Shown here: positions 9,148 through 18,132 of the stretch, one piece after another
Position numbering within the stretch: position 1 is the first letter of the stretch
Layout of the letters: the number at the start of each line of letters is the position of its first letter
Translations under genes and position numbers: made by a program
Origin: Bacteroidales bacterium
GTDB taxonomy: Bacteria > Bacteroidota > Bacteroidia > Bacteroidales > P3
Assembly: GCA_017530105.1 (NCBI GenBank)
Contig: JAFXMW010000031.1
Span: 1 to 47,425, forward strand
Reading direction: 5' to 3'
Length of the DNA: 47,425 bases
Notes under the pieces: model-generated
The model's database searches: none
The model's input: only the letters and a program-made list of their open reading frames with translations
Told to the model about the DNA's origin: nothing

Positions 9148-9155
9148 ATATTTGC
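9148..9155 (+). promoter_or_regulatory. -7 element TATATTTG for the T9SS cargo pair
   Basis: TATATTTG fits TAnnTTTG and lies 42 bases before the ATG at 9197. No TTG is found at the standard distance; instead there is TATATGGAAAAATGT at about 9130-9144, which is nearly repeated before the lemA promoter at about 17452-17468. Confidence 0.65.
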
Positions 9156-9196
9156 CACTTTAATGAATTACATTAATAATATTAAACTAACTGATT

Positions 9197-10906
9197 ATGA
9201 CGCGAAAAGTATTATTTTCCGTGTTTCTGATGAGTTGTGTTATACAACTCTGTGCACAGAATATCACGGTGACTTCGGCAGCAGGTGAAACCCCGAATGC
9301 CTTTGTCAACAGAGCGTTGGCTGGTAAAGGAGTTTACTTGTACAATGCCAAATTCAGCAACAGCCCTTCTCCTATCAGCACCAACCAGATAGGTGTGTTC
9401 CAGAGCAACGGATTCCTTGATTTCCAGATGGACTCTGGCATAGTGATGACCACTGGAGAAATTTCTCTGGCACCTGGTCCTAACAACAGTAGCGGTGCGT
9501 CGCAGGCTGTAGACGGTTTTTACTCCGATCCCCAGATGGAACTGCTTGCCACCAACACGGTGAACGGGTGTGCCACATTGGACTTTGACTTTGTGGGCTT
9601 GACGGACCGGATTTCGTTCATGTACACCTTTGCATCTGAGGAGTACCCCGAGTATGTATGCTCAAACTTCAATGATGTATTTGCTTTCTTCATTACAGGG
9701 CCGGACCCAGTGACATTGGAAGAACGTACGTGGAATGTGGCTATTATCCCCGGTACGGTCTCGGACAGTACCCCTAATGGTATTGCTGTGGCTATCAACT
9801 CGGTCAATCCGGGTGTCCCCGGTAGTTCGGGTGGTAGTGGCTCTGGTTGCTATTACGACTATGCTTCTTATTACATTTCCAACACAAGAGACACGGGCGT
9901 GCAGTATGACGGCTATACCTCAAAGTTGATGGCCGAGGCCATGATTGTCCCTTGCGCCGAGTATCACATGCATCTGTCTGTGTGCAATGTAGGTGATAAC
10001 GCTTTCGATTCCGGTGTGTTTTTGGAGTATGGCAGTTTCACCAGCCCCAGCACTCAGCTTGGATTTGAGCAAGAGGTAAGAGACACGGTGCGCATTGGAT
10101 GTCCCACCACGGTTCCGTTCGATATCAGTGAAACGGCTTACGACGACGGCTGGGTGCATGTGACCTATGGAGGAAATGCTGTCTATGGAGTGGATTTCGA
10201 AGTGGTCAGCGATTCGGGTGTGGTTATGGATGGCACTCAAAGTTTCTATATTGCCAAAGATCAGTTGCATTACCTTGAGATTGCTGGCCTCCCCACTGCA
10301 AATCTCTCCTATCCCAAATATATCGAACTCTTTCTCGAGACAAGTGTATGCCCCGAGTTTCCCGCTTTGAAGGTTTATGATACAATGCATTTCGTGATGA
10401 CTGCAAATGCACGCTTGACAGTCAACGACACCAATATCGTGGCCGACTATCTCTGCACCCATGTGGGCGTGACAGTGGAAACGGGTATGGAGCCTTTCAC
10501 TTACAGATGGATTCCTGCCGACAATCTGGATAATCCCTATGCACCCGAGACAGACGCCTTTATCACTGAGAACACAGTGTATCATGTCATTGTTACCGAC
10601 CGCTATGGCTGCAGCAAGGATACTGCCACCGTGAACGTCACCATCAACCACCCCGTGATAGGCATCGACAATGTCGGTGAGGCGGAGGTGAAGATTTACC
10701 CCAATCCTACCAGTGGCATTCTGAATGTGGACACCGAGGGATTGACAGAAGTGGAGATGTACAGCGTGAAAGGCCAGAAGGTGTTCGCCACACAATGCAG
10801 CGGCGACCATATTGCCATCAATACCCAGGGCATGGCCGCAGGCATGTATTACTTACGTATTAGCACCACCAACGGTGTCATCACCCAGACAGTGGTTGTG
10901 AAGTAA
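9197..10906 (+). CDS. Exported choice-of-anchor L domain protein with T9SS type A sorting domain
   Basis: 569 residues. Signal peptide at 1-21 (KVLFSVFLMSCVIQLCAQ). Residues about 25-280 match the choice-of-anchor L pattern: GVFQSNGFLDFQMDSGIVMTTG, then FDFVGLTDRISFMYTFASEEYPEYV and FNDVFAFFITG. About 290-400 is a Calx-beta-like sandwich (VPFDISETAYDDGWVHVTYGG), and about 400-485 a PKD/Ig-like module ending YRWIPADNLDNPY...VIVTDRYGCSKD. The last 80 residues form a T9SS C-terminal domain (VKIYPNPTSGILNV ... GMAAGMYYLRI ... VVVK), which directs transport over the outer membrane and surface attachment. Biological role is unknown; adhesion or matrix function is a guess. The next gene starts 39 bases on with a related architecture, so the two are probably co-transcribed. 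Confidence 0.88.
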   Translation: MTRKVLFSVFLMSCVIQLCAQNITVTSAAGETPNAFVNRALAGKGVYLYNAKFSNSPSPISTNQIGVFQSNGFLDFQMDSGIVMTTGEISLAPGPNNSSGASQAVDGFYSDPQMELLATNTVNGCATLDFDFVGLTDRISFMYTFASEEYPEYVCSNFNDVFAFFITGPDPVTLEERTWNVAIIPGTVSDSTPNGIAVAINSVNPGVPGSSGGSGSGCYYDYASYYISNTRDTGVQYDGYTSKLMAEAMIVPCAEYHMHLSVCNVGDNAFDSGVFLEYGSFTSPSTQLGFEQEVRDTVRIGCPTTVPFDISETAYDDGWVHVTYGGNAVYGVDFEVVSDSGVVMDGTQSFYIAKDQLHYLEIAGLPTANLSYPKYIELFLETSVCPEFPALKVYDTMHFVMTANARLTVNDTNIVADYLCTHVGVTVETGMEPFTYRWIPADNLDNPYAPETDAFITENTVYHVIVTDRYGCSKDTATVNVTINHPVIGIDNVGEAEVKIYPNPTSGILNVDTEGLTEVEMYSVKGQKVFATQCSGDHIAINTQGMAAGMYYLRISTTNGVITQTVVVK

Positions 10907-10945
10907 CTCATGGACAGTTTTTGTACAACATAATATCTTTAAGTC

Positions 10946-13900
10946 ATGAAAAGATTCTTATCTATCATATTGTTGGTCGCCGCATTATCGGCAACAGCAT
11001 GGGCACAGTGTGACCCAGACCAGACTGACTGCTCTATCACAGTGACCGGATACGATCAGTATTCCGACGGTTGGAACGGAGCCAGTTTGGCAATTTATCA
11101 GGACACTATTCTCAGGGGAACGTTTACGCTTACCTCGGGAAGCTCTTTTACACAGACTTTTGCTGCCTGCTCAGGTCCCGTCAGTTTTGAGTGGACGAGT
11201 GGCACTTTCGACAGCGAGTGTTCTTTCACCATCACCGACTCTTTGGGTGTGGTGCTCTACAATTGCACTTCTGGTTCCGGCCTTTCTGGCGTTTTCGCCA
11301 CGGCTATTGCTTGTCCGACGTGTATACCTCCATTGAATATCGTTTCTACCACAACGTCGGATAGTGCTATTGTTTCATGGTCTATGGATGATGATGCCCT
11401 GGGCTATTTCTACCAGTACCGTATTGGAAGCTATCCTATCGGCACATGGGAGTTTACCACCGACACCTCGATTCTACTCACAAATCTTTCGGCCAATACC
11501 GAATACAATCTTTTTGTCCGTACCTATTGCGGCGTTGATGACACTTCGGCAATAGCAATGCATTCGTTTCGCACCCTGTGTGGAATGATGACTGTGCCTT
11601 TCAGCGAAGGTTTCGAGAACTATGGTGACATGCCCGCCTGCTGGACAGTGTGGGAGCATTCTAGTTACAACAGCTATGGGTACATCTACAACTATCCTCA
11701 GATTTATTCGTACAACAATCATTCGGGTAATTATTGTATAGATCTCTATAGCGACTATGGCCCCAATTCCATTATCTCCCCACTTGTCCCGCTGCCGGCC
11801 AACCAAGTGGAGATGACGTTCTGGGCGTATGGTAACTATGGCTTTATTCAGGCGGGCTATACTTACACGGACGATTCTGCCACGGCAGTGTTCCACCCTG
11901 TAAAAGATGTGGCACTGAGTGACGTATATGAATTATACACCGTAAGTTTTGATACAGTGACCACCACCGATTCTGTGTTTGTGGTGCTTAGAGTGGCCAA
12001 CAATCCCTCCTATACCTATATATATCTTGATGACATCACTATCCGTCAGCGCAGGTCCTGCCCGTTGGTGGATTCTCTCACGGTGGTCGAATCTGCCCAC
12101 AACCAAGTGACTTTGGGTTGGAACTGTCCCACCGGCACAGCATGGGAAGTGGCTTATGGCCCCGTTGGATTTAATCCCGACGAGGACACTACCCGTGTAG
12201 CCGTCACCACCAACCCTGCTACCATTACAGACTTGTCGGATAGCATAGTGTATGATTTCTATGTCCGCTCAGTATGTAGCACGGAGAATGGCTATTGGTC
12301 TCTCCCCATTACTGCCCAGCCTAATGTCTACAACATGCAAGAGACGGGTAATGATACCATTTTCACTTGTGGCATGGCCATCGCCGACCCTGGCGGAGTG
12401 AATGAGAACGCCCCCTATTATTGCAACAGCACGTTAATTGTCTATCCCGATGACAGTACGATGTCTGTTTCGCTCTCGGGTTTCACCAATTTAGGCGGCG
12501 GCACTTTGGATATCTACGAAGGTGCCGGCACCGACGGCCGTCAGTTAGCTCATCTCACCGGAACCAACAACCATGTCGAAGCCACTTCGTATGTAGGCCC
12601 CATCACTTTGGTATTAAACACTTCGTACTATAGCTATGAGGGCTTCTTTTTCTATACCCAATGTGGCCAACTCGCTACATGTACTCCCGTGTACAATGTC
12701 GAAATGTCCAATATTGGTGCCCGCTCGGCTACTGTCAATTGGAGCTATGACAATCATACCATTCCAAGCGAGTTCAACATCATGTTGATTGATACGGCAA
12801 ATGAAGAAGTCCTGACCTTTGTTGCCCCCGACACGGCTCGCAGCATGGTTCTCACTGGACTCACACATCATACCAATTATCAGCTCTACATCCATGCCAC
12901 ATGTGACGGCGGTGACACTTCGGAGAATATGTCTCTGTCATTTGTCACTCCCTGTCTTGCTGGTGGCGAAATACTGGTAGGTGATGCTACCTCCAGTTCG
13001 TCCAGCGCTTATATGCCGGACTACACCTATTATAACTACAGCTACAGCCAACAGATTTTCGACTCCACCGAGGTCGCCGGTTTCGATTCCATCTTCGGTT
13101 TAAAGATTAATATGGTGTCCGGTCTTTCTTCAAGCCGTCAGATAGATGTGTATATCGACACGACAAGCCTTAGCAGTTATGCCACTTCAACAAGTCTTGT
13201 GCCTCAGACGTTGGAAACCCGTTACTTCTCGGGCACATTCTCTGTTGCTCCTGGCTGGAACGAGTTGAGGTTTGATTCTGCATACGTTTATCCCGGACAT
13301 GGTAACATTATCATTACATTCGATGACAATACGGGTAGCTATGTAACATCATACAGTACGCAGTCCCATTACACTACAGAATCAAAGACCATCTATGCTT
13401 ATGCCGATAATGTAAACTTCGACCCGTCCGACAGCACTACAATCGGCTCTATATGGGGTTGGGGTACCCTTTCTGAACGTACCAACATGATTTTCCTTAC
13501 TCCTTGTGTCGATGCCACGTGTGTCGCCCCCAATGTCACGGTTGCCAATGTCGATTCGTCAAGTATAACACTTACCTGGGTGCCTGGTCTTGATGAGGTA
13601 TCGTGGAGTGTAGAATATACCCCTGTTGATGATGTCGATTGGCAGTTCCACACCGTTGCCACCTCTTTCGACTCGGCTGTCATCTCTGGTTTGACACCGG
13701 CAACGACTTACCTCTTCCGTATCGGCAGTCTGTGCGGAGATACTACTGTCTATTCAACGTTAGAAGCCACCACCACTTGTGCTCCCATTTCATTGATTCC
13801 TCTGGTAGAGGATTTCGACGATTTTACTGCTGATTTCAGTTCTGACGAAATGCAAAAATGCTGGGGACGTTACACTACCTACACCTCAGATTATTCTACC

Positions 13901-16900
13901 TACTATTACCCCTATATTTATGATTATTCGGGATATTCACGTAGCGGTTATTCCCTGTATTTCGGTAGTTATAACAACAGCTACTATAGCCAGTTGATAC
14001 TTCCTGAGATGGGAGTGCCTGTCGACACGCTTCAAGTCTCCTTCTATTTTATGGGTTCGTATACCTCATATTATAATTACAAGGTGAAAGTCGGTGTCCA
14101 GACCGATCCCAACAATCCTTCCACCTTTGTGGCTTTGGATAGTGCCGTATTTAACCTGGACGATTTCGAATGGCAGTTGGTCGAGGTCGACCTTTCCCGC
14201 TATACCGGCAATGGTCGCTATATCTGCATCCGTAGCGATGAGGATGAGAGCGACGGATTCTATTTCGACGATCTCCGTGTTGATTATGTCAATCCTTGCA
14301 AGAAAGCCATTAATCTATACGCAAGCAATGCCACCACCCATTCCGTCGATCTCCACTTTACCGACACCAATAATGTAGGCAATTATACCGTCTTCTATGG
14401 CACTGCCGACAGTCTTGCCAATGCTACCGATTCCGTAAATATCACCGCTTCGCCCTATACCCTCGACAGTCTTACACAGGACATGGGCTACCATGCTTGG
14501 TTGCGCGTCAACTGCGGCTCGGGACTTCATAGCACTATTGTTGAATTCCCCGCCTTCCACACCCGTTGTTTGCCAATTGTTGTGAACGACACGGTCAGCT
14601 ACGAATACGATTTTGAGCCTGATCTTGATCCCTGCATGAACCGTGAACGTATTGAAGGCCGTATCGACTGGGAATGGGCCACCACCACTTACAATCCTGC
14701 CGGTGCCTATAGTGGCGGTCATATCGCTCAGTTCTATGGCGGTTCACGTACCGGATCAGGCATGCTCCTGCTCCCCACCTTCGACTTCTCCGCGCTTTCG
14801 TCCAATGCCGAACTCACTTTCTATCATGCTCAAGTGGCATCCGGCGACGCTCAGGATAAACTGTATGTCGCCTATCGCCTCTCCAACAATACCGACTGGA
14901 TTGTGATAGATTCGTTCACCAACAATATCACCTCATGGACACGTCAGTATGTGTCGCTTCCTGCTTCGGCCGGCAATGCCAACTACCAGACAGCCCTCAT
15001 TGGTGTCTTCAATTTGGGCAACGGTGTAAAGATTGACGAACTCAGCGTGCATGCCGCTCCTACCTGTGCCCGCCCCACAGGCCTGACAGTCACAGCTGTG
15101 ACAAACAGCGCAGCCAACCTTACTTGGGACAATTCTGCTCCTTCTTATGAAGTGAGATATAGAATTGAAGGCAGCTGGTCGTGGCACAGGACAGTTGTCA
15201 ATACCAATAGCGTCACGCTAACCGAACTGCGGAACCTCTCCAACTACCAGGTGTGTGTCAGGGCACTCTGCTCTGCCTATGACCGTAGTGAATGGTGCGA
15301 CAACATCAGCTTCACCACCGATGCTTGCGTCAATGCTAATGTTCACTACAACTACGATCCCGCCACAGCTGTTCCTGCCCTGTCCAACTACGCACCGTCC
15401 GATGGCTATTATCCCTATACTTACACCGAGGTTCTTGTCGATGCCTCCACACTTGCTGGTCTCGACAACATCATTGCTATAGGCTTCAACCCCACCAATA
15501 CTGAAATAGGGTCTCACTTTGACAATGCCGACATCTATCTCGGAAGCACCACCGACACGGCGCTCAACAACTTTAAGTTCGACAGCTCCTTCGTGCAGGT
15601 GTTTCATGGCAGCCTCAACTATTCTTCAACAGGCTGGAAATACTTCCGTCTCGATACAGCCTATGCATACGATGGCACCAGCAATCTCATCGTTGCCATC
15701 AGATGCAACATTGGCCAGTATGGCATGTACGGAGTCAATGCAGCCTTTGATGGTCATGTAAACAACTGTGTCAAGACCATCTACGCCCAAGACTATTCCG
15801 GCCCCATCAATCCTTTCACTGCCGCCATGCTCCCCAATTACTCTCGCATTTCCGACACGGTTTCGCCCAACTATGCCTTCCTCTCCTGCGGTCCCTTCTG
15901 TGCCGACCCCGAAATCTACCGTACTTCTGCCACCAGTCAATCGGTAACCATCAGTTGGGATGCTGATAGTAGCGCAGCGGAGGTGTCTTACAAACCCCTT
16001 GCTTCCAACGACTGGTCTACTCCTGTGTCCGTCACTGGTTACACCTACACGTTCACTGACCTTGACCACTCCACCGTCTACCAGTTCCGTGTCCGTCAGA
16101 ACTGCACATCCAGAAGCCTTGGCTATTCCGGTTGGGCTGTTGTCACCGACACCACCGATTACGTCTGCACCGTCCCCACCAACCTACAAGTCTCCGACCT
16201 CACCAACAGCCGTGCCACCGTTTCGTGGACTGCTGGCCCCAACGACACCAAATGGGTAATCCGTGTCTTTAACAACAATTTCGATCAACTTTACACTGTC
16301 ACCACCAATCCTGTAACCATTGGAGGTCTAACCGCCGGTCAGAGTTACCATCTGCAAGTACGCACCCTCTGCGGCCCCAACAATACTGTTGTTGGCGACT
16401 ACTGCAGTTCGATTGACTTCACCACTCTGATTTGCGGCCCCGTGGGAGGCTTGCGAGGCGAGGCCATTGGAAACTCTGTTAAACTCAGATGGGTTGCCGG
16501 AGACCATAGTTCTGGCTTCTGGGAGATTCAGTACGGTAGACAAGGATATAACGAAAACGAAGTCCTCGGAACCCTCATCAGTCCCGACACCGTCTTCACC
16601 GTCCGCAACCTTATCCCCAACTTCTCCTATGGATTCCGTGTCCGCTCACTTTGTGGTCTGTCATGGACCAGTAGTTGGAGCGACCCCGAACTGGTGGTGA
16701 CCACAGGCGATGCCGTCGGAATTGATGATGCTGGACAGGACTTTGAATGTAATATCTATCCCAATCCTGCTTCCGATATGGTTACCATTTCCCTTACTGG
16801 AGTTGAAGGAAGAGTCGATGTTTCCGTGGTAGACATAAATGGCCGCACGGTAACCGCCCAAACGCTTGACTGTGCAGCCGACTGCACCAAGCAAATGGAT

Positions 16901-16984
16901 GTCTCCGGACTCGCACAAGGTGCCTACTATGTCCACATTGTCGGCAACAATGTCAACAGTGTGCGTAAACTGATAGTCCGTTAG
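10946..16984 (+). CDS. Giant surface protein: FN3, choice-of-anchor J and CUB-like modules with T9SS sorting domain
   Basis: 2012 residues. Signal peptide 1-21 (LSIILLVAALSATAWAQ). Approximate order: Cys-rich beta-domain 22-125; FN3 126-211; choice-of-anchor J (VPFSEGFENYGDMPACW) 212-372; FN3 373-460; CUB-like 462-572 (MQETGNDTIFTCG ... GTLDIYEGAG); FN3 575-670; unnamed beta-module 671-853; FN3 854-945; anchor J 946-1116; FN3 1117-1205; anchor J 1206-1371; FN3 1372-1460; second copy of the unnamed module 1460-1652; three FN3 domains 1653-1922; T9SS domain 1930-2012 (NIYPNPASDMVTISLTG ... GLAQGAYYVHIVG). Such mosaics are adhesins or substrate-binding surface proteins in T9SS bacteria. No catalytic motif is seen. 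It is the second gene of a pair with 9197 and ends in a strong terminator. Confidence 0.88.
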   Translation: MKRFLSIILLVAALSATAWAQCDPDQTDCSITVTGYDQYSDGWNGASLAIYQDTILRGTFTLTSGSSFTQTFAACSGPVSFEWTSGTFDSECSFTITDSLGVVLYNCTSGSGLSGVFATAIACPTCIPPLNIVSTTTSDSAIVSWSMDDDALGYFYQYRIGSYPIGTWEFTTDTSILLTNLSANTEYNLFVRTYCGVDDTSAIAMHSFRTLCGMMTVPFSEGFENYGDMPACWTVWEHSSYNSYGYIYNYPQIYSYNNHSGNYCIDLYSDYGPNSIISPLVPLPANQVEMTFWAYGNYGFIQAGYTYTDDSATAVFHPVKDVALSDVYELYTVSFDTVTTTDSVFVVLRVANNPSYTYIYLDDITIRQRRSCPLVDSLTVVESAHNQVTLGWNCPTGTAWEVAYGPVGFNPDEDTTRVAVTTNPATITDLSDSIVYDFYVRSVCSTENGYWSLPITAQPNVYNMQETGNDTIFTCGMAIADPGGVNENAPYYCNSTLIVYPDDSTMSVSLSGFTNLGGGTLDIYEGAGTDGRQLAHLTGTNNHVEATSYVGPITLVLNTSYYSYEGFFFYTQCGQLATCTPVYNVEMSNIGARSATVNWSYDNHTIPSEFNIMLIDTANEEVLTFVAPDTARSMVLTGLTHHTNYQLYIHATCDGGDTSENMSLSFVTPCLAGGEILVGDATSSSSSAYMPDYTYYNYSYSQQIFDSTEVAGFDSIFGLKINMVSGLSSSRQIDVYIDTTSLSSYATSTSLVPQTLETRYFSGTFSVAPGWNELRFDSAYVYPGHGNIIITFDDNTGSYVTSYSTQSHYTTESKTIYAYADNVNFDPSDSTTIGSIWGWGTLSERTNMIFLTPCVDATCVAPNVTVANVDSSSITLTWVPGLDEVSWSVEYTPVDDVDWQFHTVATSFDSAVISGLTPATTYLFRIGSLCGDTTVYSTLEATTTCAPISLIPLVEDFDDFTADFSSDEMQKCWGRYTTYTSDYSTYYYPYIYDYSGYSRSGYSLYFGSYNNSYYSQLILPEMGVPVDTLQVSFYFMGSYTSYYNYKVKVGVQTDPNNPSTFVALDSAVFNLDDFEWQLVEVDLSRYTGNGRYICIRSDEDESDGFYFDDLRVDYVNPCKKAINLYASNATTHSVDLHFTDTNNVGNYTVFYGTADSLANATDSVNITASPYTLDSLTQDMGYHAWLRVNCGSGLHSTIVEFPAFHTRCLPIVVNDTVSYEYDFEPDLDPCMNRERIEGRIDWEWATTTYNPAGAYSGGHIAQFYGGSRTGSGMLLLPTFDFSALSSNAELTFYHAQVASGDAQDKLYVAYRLSNNTDWIVIDSFTNNITSWTRQYVSLPASAGNANYQTALIGVFNLGNGVKIDELSVHAAPTCARPTGLTVTAVTNSAANLTWDNSAPSYEVRYRIEGSWSWHRTVVNTNSVTLTELRNLSNYQVCVRALCSAYDRSEWCDNISFTTDACVNANVHYNYDPATAVPALSNYAPSDGYYPYTYTEVLVDASTLAGLDNIIAIGFNPTNTEIGSHFDNADIYLGSTTDTALNNFKFDSSFVQVFHGSLNYSSTGWKYFRLDTAYAYDGTSNLIVAIRCNIGQYGMYGVNAAFDGHVNNCVKTIYAQDYSGPINPFTAAMLPNYSRISDTVSPNYAFLSCGPFCADPEIYRTSATSQSVTISWDADSSAAEVSYKPLASNDWSTPVSVTGYTYTFTDLDHSTVYQFRVRQNCTSRSLGYSGWAVVTDTTDYVCTVPTNLQVSDLTNSRATVSWTAGPNDTKWVIRVFNNNFDQLYTVTTNPVTIGGLTAGQSYHLQVRTLCGPNNTVVGDYCSSIDFTTLICGPVGGLRGEAIGNSVKLRWVAGDHSSGFWEIQYGRQGYNENEVLGTLISPDTVFTVRNLIPNFSYGFRVRSLCGLSWTSSWSDPELVVTTGDAVGIDDAGQDFECNIYPNPASDMVTISLTGVEGRVDVSVVDINGRTVTAQTLDCAADCTKQMDVSGLAQGAYYVHIVGNNVNSVRKLIVR

Positions 16985-17005
16985 TCACCACTAACGGCAA
17001 TAATA

Positions 17006-17040
17006 AAAGAGACGGTGCCGCATGGCATCGTCTCTTTTTT
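17006..17040 (+). terminator. Intrinsic terminator of the T9SS cargo pair
   Basis: Stem 17006-17019 pairs with 17024-17037 (14 bp, one G-T wobble) around loop GCAT, with a T-run through 17041. It starts 21 bases after the stop of the 2012-residue gene. Confidence 0.92.
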
Positions 17041-17090
17041 TCCAAATCTTGTATCCATTGTGGAGCGTGTGGAATCCCCTCCACCTTCGA

Positions 17091-17116
17091 AAAAAAAAGA
17101 GCCGCCTTCAAGCGAC
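17091..17116 (-). terminator. Weak intrinsic terminator for the small minus-strand ORF
   Basis: Read on the minus strand, GTCGC-TTGAAG-GCGGC (17116-17101, one wobble) is followed by TC and eight T (17100-17091). It lies 56 bases after the stop at 17172. The stem is only 5 bp, so efficiency is doubtful. Confidence 0.5.
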
Positions 17117-17171
17117 CCTTTATTCTGCGAAGTCAATGTGCCCCTCGCTGTAGGAAGAATGTAAATACTGT

Positions 17172-17306
17172 TTATTCAGCGTTGATAACAGCCTTGTGAA
17201 CAGCATTCCACCCAGCGGCAGTGATACCCCAGTTATTGGTGGAGTTCTTGTTTACATTGATTCTAACCTTTCTTCTTTTTACTTTTTTATTGGCATTGAT
17301 ACCCAT
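17172..17306 (-). CDS. Small basic hypothetical protein with its own promoter
   Basis: 44 residues from the ATG at 17306. The frame is open to an earlier ATG at 17384, but that codon overlaps the predicted -7 element (17389-17382), so the mRNA should start downstream of it and the later ATG is preferred. The N-terminal half is very basic (NKKVKRRKVRINVNKNS); the C-terminal half is NNWGITAAGWNAVHKAVINAE-like. No family is recognised. Promoter (TTG-N20-TAATTTTG) and a downstream hairpin plus T-run on the same strand support a real transcript. The gene stands alone between two plus-strand operons. A nucleic-acid-binding role is only suggested by charge. It could instead be a non-coding RNA locus. 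Confidence 0.45.
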   Translation of the reverse strand: MGINANKKVKRRKVRINVNKNSTNNWGITAAGWNAVHKAVINAE

Positions 17307-17381
17307 AACAGTAATGATTTTATTGTTTAACTTCTTGATATATTGTTCGTAATAAAGATATTCCTTTCCGAAAAGGTTCTG

Positions 17382-17412
17382 CAAAATTACGAATATATTT
17401 TGACATACACAA
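17382..17412 (-). promoter_or_regulatory. Minus-strand promoter TTG-N20-TAATTTTG for the small basic ORF
   Basis: On the minus strand TTG (17412-17410), 20 bases, then TAATTTTG (17389-17382), a good fit to the Bacteroidetes consensus. It is back to back with the lemA promoter. Confidence 0.6.
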
Positions 17413-17447
17413 TTTTTTTTTGATATGGCAATTGTTTTTTTTATTCA

Positions 17448-17477
17448 TTGCTATATGGAAAAAAATGTATATCTTTG
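17448..17477 (+). promoter_or_regulatory. lemA promoter TTG-N19-TATCTTTG
   Basis: TTG at 17448-17450, 19-base spacer, TATCTTTG at 17470-17477, 56 bases before the lemA ATG. The spacer holds TATATGGAAAAAAATGT, much like the stretch before the 9148 promoter. Confidence 0.75.
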
Positions 17478-17532
17478 CATTTTGAATTTTTCCGTCGCAA
17501 GACGGTATGTGTAACTAAGTTAAAATAATAAG

Positions 17533-18132
17533 ATGAAAAAGACTGCAATTACAATCCTTGTCATTGTCGGAGTCGTTGCCGTATGCTTCCTGTGGGGAGT
17601 AGGCATCAACAACAAACTTGTTAACACCGAAGAAAACGTCTCCCAAGCATGGGGACAAGTGGAAAACGCCTACAAACGCCGTGCCGACCTCATCCCTCAG
17701 CTGGTGGCAACCGTACAGGGGGCAGCAAACTACGAAAAGGGTACCCTCACCGAGGTTATCGAAGCCCGTGCCAAGGCAGGCTCCGTGCAAGTCGATGCCA
17801 ACAACCTCACCGAGGCCAATGTGGCACAGTTCCAGAAAGCCCAGGATGCTCTTTCCGGCGCTCTGGCACGCGGCATCAATGTGGTGGTGGAACGCTACCC
17901 TGAACTGACCGCAACCCAAGGTTTCCGTGACCTTCAGGTGCAACTCGAAGGCACCGAAAACCGTATCGCCACTGCACGCAGCGGTTTCAACGATGCTGTC
18001 AATGCCTACAACAAGATGTTGCGCCGTTTCCCCAACAACATCATTGCCGGCATCTGCGGATTTGAAAAGAAAGGCTATTTCACGGCTCCCGAAGGCAGCG
18101 AGGAACCCGTGGAAGTGAAGTTCGACTTTTAA
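17533..18132 (+). CDS. lemA: LemA family membrane protein
   Basis: 199 residues. One N-terminal membrane segment (AITILVIVGVVAVCFLWGVG, about 4-23) is followed by the LemA signature NKLVNTEENVSQAWGQVENAYKRRADLIPQL (split here as VNTEENVSQAWGQVENAYK and RRADLIPQLV) and a helical region ending in FNDAVNAYNKMLRRFPNN. LemA proteins are small inner-membrane coiled-coil proteins of uncertain function. The stop is directly followed by the ATG of a TPM-domain gene; the lemA-TPM pair is a common operon, which suggests a shared envelope role. Own promoter at 17448-17477. Confidence 0.93.
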   Translation: MKKTAITILVIVGVVAVCFLWGVGINNKLVNTEENVSQAWGQVENAYKRRADLIPQLVATVQGAANYEKGTLTEVIEARAKAGSVQVDANNLTEANVAQFQKAQDALSGALARGINVVVERYPELTATQGFRDLQVQLEGTENRIATARSGFNDAVNAYNKMLRRFPNNIIAGICGFEKKGYFTAPEGSEEPVEVKFDF

